64,000 bases of DNA from Quillaja saponaria (Eukaryota; Streptophyta; Magnoliopsida; Fabales; Quillajaceae). A program made the position numbers and the translations under genes. A model generated the notes under the pieces. The model was not told the origin of the DNA and ran no database searches. It saw only the letters and a program-made list of their open reading frames with translations. Shown here piece by piece: positions 60,740-64,000 of the stretch (position 1 is the first letter of the stretch; each line of letters opens with the position of its first letter). The DNA lies in assembly GCA_029379385.1 (NCBI GenBank), contig CM055615.1, positions 5,642,001-5,706,000 on the forward strand. Direction: 5' to 3'.

Positions 60740-62217
60740 ACTCATTTATATTGTCAAATATCTCCTATGTCATCCAATAGTCTCTCAAGGAACCATGTCT
60801 AGTTGTTTTTAGTTTCCTCTCCATAGATGTAAATGTTAAAGGAAAGTATTAATCACTGGGATCAACTACAACAACTACCAGAAATGGACCCCTATACTCA
60901 CATTTCAAATGCGATCCATCAATGCCAATAATAGGTTTGCATGCGGCTAGAAAGCCTCTATTGCATGCATCAAAACATATGAACAACCTTTGAAATAAAG
61001 GTTGCATATGAACTTAAGGCCTCCAAAGCTTGATCTAGCATGTGGTTCCTGGACTGACCCTCCTCAACTCTGCACAATAGGCCCAAAGCTTGGAATATTT
61101 TTCTTTATGTGTTCCTTCAATGATGCTGATTTCATGTTTCAGAGCTCTATATGCATTGTCCTTGATATTCCTACAATATAATTTTCTCTAAAAGCATCCA
61201 CCATAGAACCCAACTTCATTTTGTAGTTTACCTTCACCTTATTCATGATTACATCTGCCACTTGTTTTGGTTTTTACAAAATGATTTTCAAATGACATGT
61301 TACATGTATGTGATGGCCCTACTGTTTTCACCCTAAAAACTCCTTGACCACTAACTTTACTGCATAACACCCACCAACCATAATTCTCTATACACTCAGC
61401 TCTATATCTCGCAACATCATTTTTAACAAAGTTTGTCCAACTCCCATTTAATAGAGAGAACTCAGTTATGGCTTCCTTGAATTTAGCCAAGTTCGCAAAT
61501 TCCATGCCCATTTTCAAATAAAATCCTACACATATCTTCACTTCTATATCTATTGAATCTAACTCTAGCAACTTCATCATCATCAGACCCCATAGGAATG
61601 TGTAAGTCATCACTCCCATAATGATATTTAATCTGCATATCAGGTGTTGAACTTGAATCATAAACCTTTTTCTTTACCAACATTCCTTTACCTTTTCCAT
61701 AACTTTTTTGTCTTTTAGAAGCATTAGCAGAAGCATCCTCTGTCTCATATTGATCACATAAATAGTCAAAGTAGTCATTATCCATATCCTTACCACTGTT
61801 AGGTAAGTCACAACATTTACACTCTTATCACTGCCATCATTGTAATCACTACCTTCACTTTCTTGACCATCTCTCATATCTAAATCTATGTCAACATCCA
61901 CCTCTTCATTAGCAACATTCTAATAACCTTAAATCCCACTTACCTTCATTCAGGTTAACTTCATTCTCAGTTTTACCTTCATGCTCAGTTTGAGTGTCTA
62001 CTCGGTTTCATCTTCATTCTCAGTAGTTCAATCACTTCAAGAGTTTCTAAAGAATGCTCAATATATAATGCAACTAACCTATCAAGATGAGTACAAGCTG
62101 AATTAATTGTATCTATTACATCATGGTCACCGATAAAAATCTTAAGTCCAGTATTACGAGGTAAATTAATAGGTCTCTAGAGTAGTCTATTGTAGTTAAG
62201 TATACCAAGTCCTCCTT
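60740..62217 (-). pseudogene. MuDR-type MULE transposase, truncated and broken
   Basis: Minus-strand frames give the order of a plant MULE transposase. The start is an acidic N-terminal region with GLKIFIGDHDVID (near 62,145) and an Asp/Ser-rich linker (61,800-61,900). The MuDR N-terminal domain follows (GMEFANLAKFKEAITEFSLL, then CGWWVLCSKVSGQ and HTCNMSFENHFVK), broken here by a frame change near 61,500. The start of the catalytic domain reads GFLAACKPIIGIDGSHLKC near 60,920, containing the first catalytic aspartate. A TWFLERLLDDIG block lies near 60,770, after stops. The N-terminal end is cut at 62,217 by an LTR. It is not functional. Confidence 0.82.
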
Positions 62218-64000
62218 TGTCACACTCTCACACGGAAGCATGACTGGTTAAAGGAATGTGTAACCAAACCTTTGTAGTCTTGACTTCAAATTAAAGAAAC
62301 ACACATGACATTCGACTAACTATATTTCAAATGAAAGACTATATCAAACAAAACTATAAGCAAGGACTTATTTAATAAAAATACATAACACTTACATTAA
62401 AAATTTTGGCAGAAGTTCTCTGTAAAGTGGAACATGCCCAGTAATACAAACATACATAACTTGGTTGCACTCAACCAGGTAATAACAGCAACAATATATA
62501 CAAGAAGCTCCGCTCCATTAACATCATAAATATTAACTATTAGACTATTATATAAAACAAAACACAACAATTCAAATCTCTAATGTGACTGCAAACTTTC
62601 ATCCTCTGGCTTCAAGTATGCAATATTAAAGAAATACCTTGTTGCACGCTGTCAGCAAGTCACATATCGATGGTTGACATCCACTCAGTTCCCGTTACTA
62701 AAAAAAGTTTCAACAAATGAGAGGTGAGTCACAAAAACTCAGTGAGTGAAAAATTTACCCAAATGGTACTAGTATCACTTAACACATGGATATAATACAT
62801 AAGTAAATAATATTAACATAACATGAATTTCAAAACACTAAATGTTACACGTACGTAAATATGGAAAACATAAAATTAAACAAACACAATTCAAGTAATA
62901 CACTATACAATAAAATCAAATTAATCAAAACACTCAAATGGCAAATTAGAGTAACTCAGCATCCGCATACCAAATACATATCCTCCCCAGGTAATTTTTG
63001 TTCCCCACAACAAATATATGCTCCTCACATATCCACTCCGAGGATTGAGTTACTCGAGTATTTTAATCACATGTCAAGTAAACAAAGCAAAAGTATCATA
63101 GGTGTTCCCAGAATTAGAGTAACTCAGCATCCGCATACCAAATACATATCCTCCCTGGGTAATTTTTGCTCCGACATAACAAATATATGCTTCTCACATA
63201 TCCACTCTGAGGGTTGAGTTACTCGAGTATTTTAATCACATGTCAAGTAAACAAAGCAAAAGTATCATAGGTGATCCCAGATTCTAGTTCGTATAAAAAT
63301 CATTACTGAGAAAAATAGTTTTATTGGCCCTTATCAAATACAAACAAAGTCATATGTCAAACATAATTCAAATAACTCAATTATAACACTACACATTTTT
63401 ATATAAACACATTTATTCAAATACACATAAACAATTACATATATTAATCTAGTAACGAAATAATATGTTATCTACTTACAGTGATCTAAATCTCGCTCGT
63501 CGTTCCTTCTTGAATTCGCGTGTGTCATTGGCTTCACAACATATCCCGAAGCTACAATTAAATTTTCCAAGTATTATTTAGTTTGTCATTTCATAGGTTA
63601 TAATCATTTAATTACAAAAATCTGTAGATGCAAGTTTCATGCATTGATATAAAATTAACCACTCTTAGGCATTTTCACAACACCTTGGAGGCATGCTTGA
63701 TTCCAACTTATATACTTAACCAAATTTAGCAAAACCAAGTCTAAACATCATCTCTGGGAAGTTAACTATCTTTCTTATTCAGAAACTTCTTCTAAAATTA
63801 GTCTTGAACCCTCTCAAATCTCCACATGAACACAAGCAGGGCACACACATAATTAGTCTTAATTCTACTATCTTTTATGGAATATATATATATATTGATA
63901 ATAGATTCAGTGATAACTTGTTTCTCAGGAAGAGGCTGCTCATGTGGAGATTATACTTTTGGTTGTCTTTATAAATTCTCCAATGGAGTATTTTAAAAAC
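62218..64000 (-). mobile_element. Chromovirus LTR E, partial (runs off the window)
   Basis: Starts TGTCACACTCTCAC on the plus strand, that is, it ends ...GTGTGACA on the minus strand, and is homologous by eye to LTR A from its first bases (CTTGACTTCAAATTAAAGAAACAC, then TAATGTGACTGCAAACTTTC and GGTACTAGTATC). No primer-binding site lies to the left, so it is a 3' LTR or a solo LTR in minus orientation. It interrupts the MULE transposase remnant. The other end is outside the window. Confidence 0.8.
62943..63280. repeat. Tandem duplication of 169 bp inside LTR E
   Basis: AATTAGAGTAACTCAGCATC starts at 62,943 and again at 63,112, and the two units remain nearly identical to GTATCATAGGTG(T/A)TCCCAG. 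The other four LTRs of the family carry the unit once, so the duplication is private to this copy. The ORF at 62,861-63,217 is produced by this repeat and is not a gene. Confidence 0.85.

Noticed and set aside
62861..63217. 118-codon frame with an internal repeat
   Set aside because: The internal protein repeat is simply the 169 bp duplication of LTR sequence.
1..64000. CRISPR arrays, operons, tRNA or rRNA genes
   Set aside because: The tandem arrays lack repeat-spacer structure, and no cloverleaf or rRNA sequence was recognised. The window is plant nuclear DNA.

Overview
The window is nuclear DNA of a flowering plant, most likely a eudicot. The evidence is spliced genes with AT-rich introns, many degenerate LTR retrotransposons, MULE, Harbinger-type, LINE and SINE insertions, and protein genes that match Arabidopsis families. 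There is no sign of operons, CRISPR or bacterial genes. All coordinates come from reading by eye; exon boundaries were checked by frame arithmetic only.

Left third (1-27,290): a nest of repeats. 1-3,753 looks like the 3' part of a retroelement that keeps only a broken gag, carries two tandem-repeat arrays (about 39 bp and about 160 bp units) where pol would be expected, and ends in a polypurine tract and an LTR. From 4,567 to 20,953 lies a cluster of broken Ty3/gypsy chromovirus copies with 2.6-2.9 kb LTRs. A minus-strand 3' half (4,567-9,280), carrying a Harbinger-type MITE, joins head-to-head to a plus-strand 3' half (9,281-13,582). A minus-strand 5' portion follows (13,583-20,953: integrase, RNase H, reverse transcriptase, protease, gag, primer-binding site, LTR). 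The cluster is flanked on both sides by one AT-rich repeat family (4,020-4,566 and 20,954-27,290), which itself holds a non-autonomous MULE (21,866-23,191) and a solo LTR (24,209-27,120).

Middle (28,000-57,000): the gene island. A 17-coding-exon gene on the plus strand (29,637-39,977) encodes a complete 435-residue RCK/MAK-type protein kinase matching plant MHK. Its introns hold a LINE end and a SINE with target-site duplication. Convergent to it are a small unrecognised secreted-protein ORF (40,958-41,260) and two tandem minus-strand copies of a chloroplast-envelope quinone-oxidoreductase homologue (42,932-50,504 and 51,960-56,856). Each copy has four exons with identical coding-exon lengths and encodes 329 residues. 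From memory, the Arabidopsis orthologues At4g13010 and At4g13020 are also adjacent, so this looks like conserved microsynteny.

Right end (57,000-64,000): AT-rich DNA with a foldback element (57,443-58,273), a decayed MULE with a GRF-type zinc-finger ORF and an opposite-strand MuDR-type transposase (about 59,050-62,217), and an LTR of the same chromovirus family cutting into the MULE and running off the window. I found no tRNA or rRNA gene.
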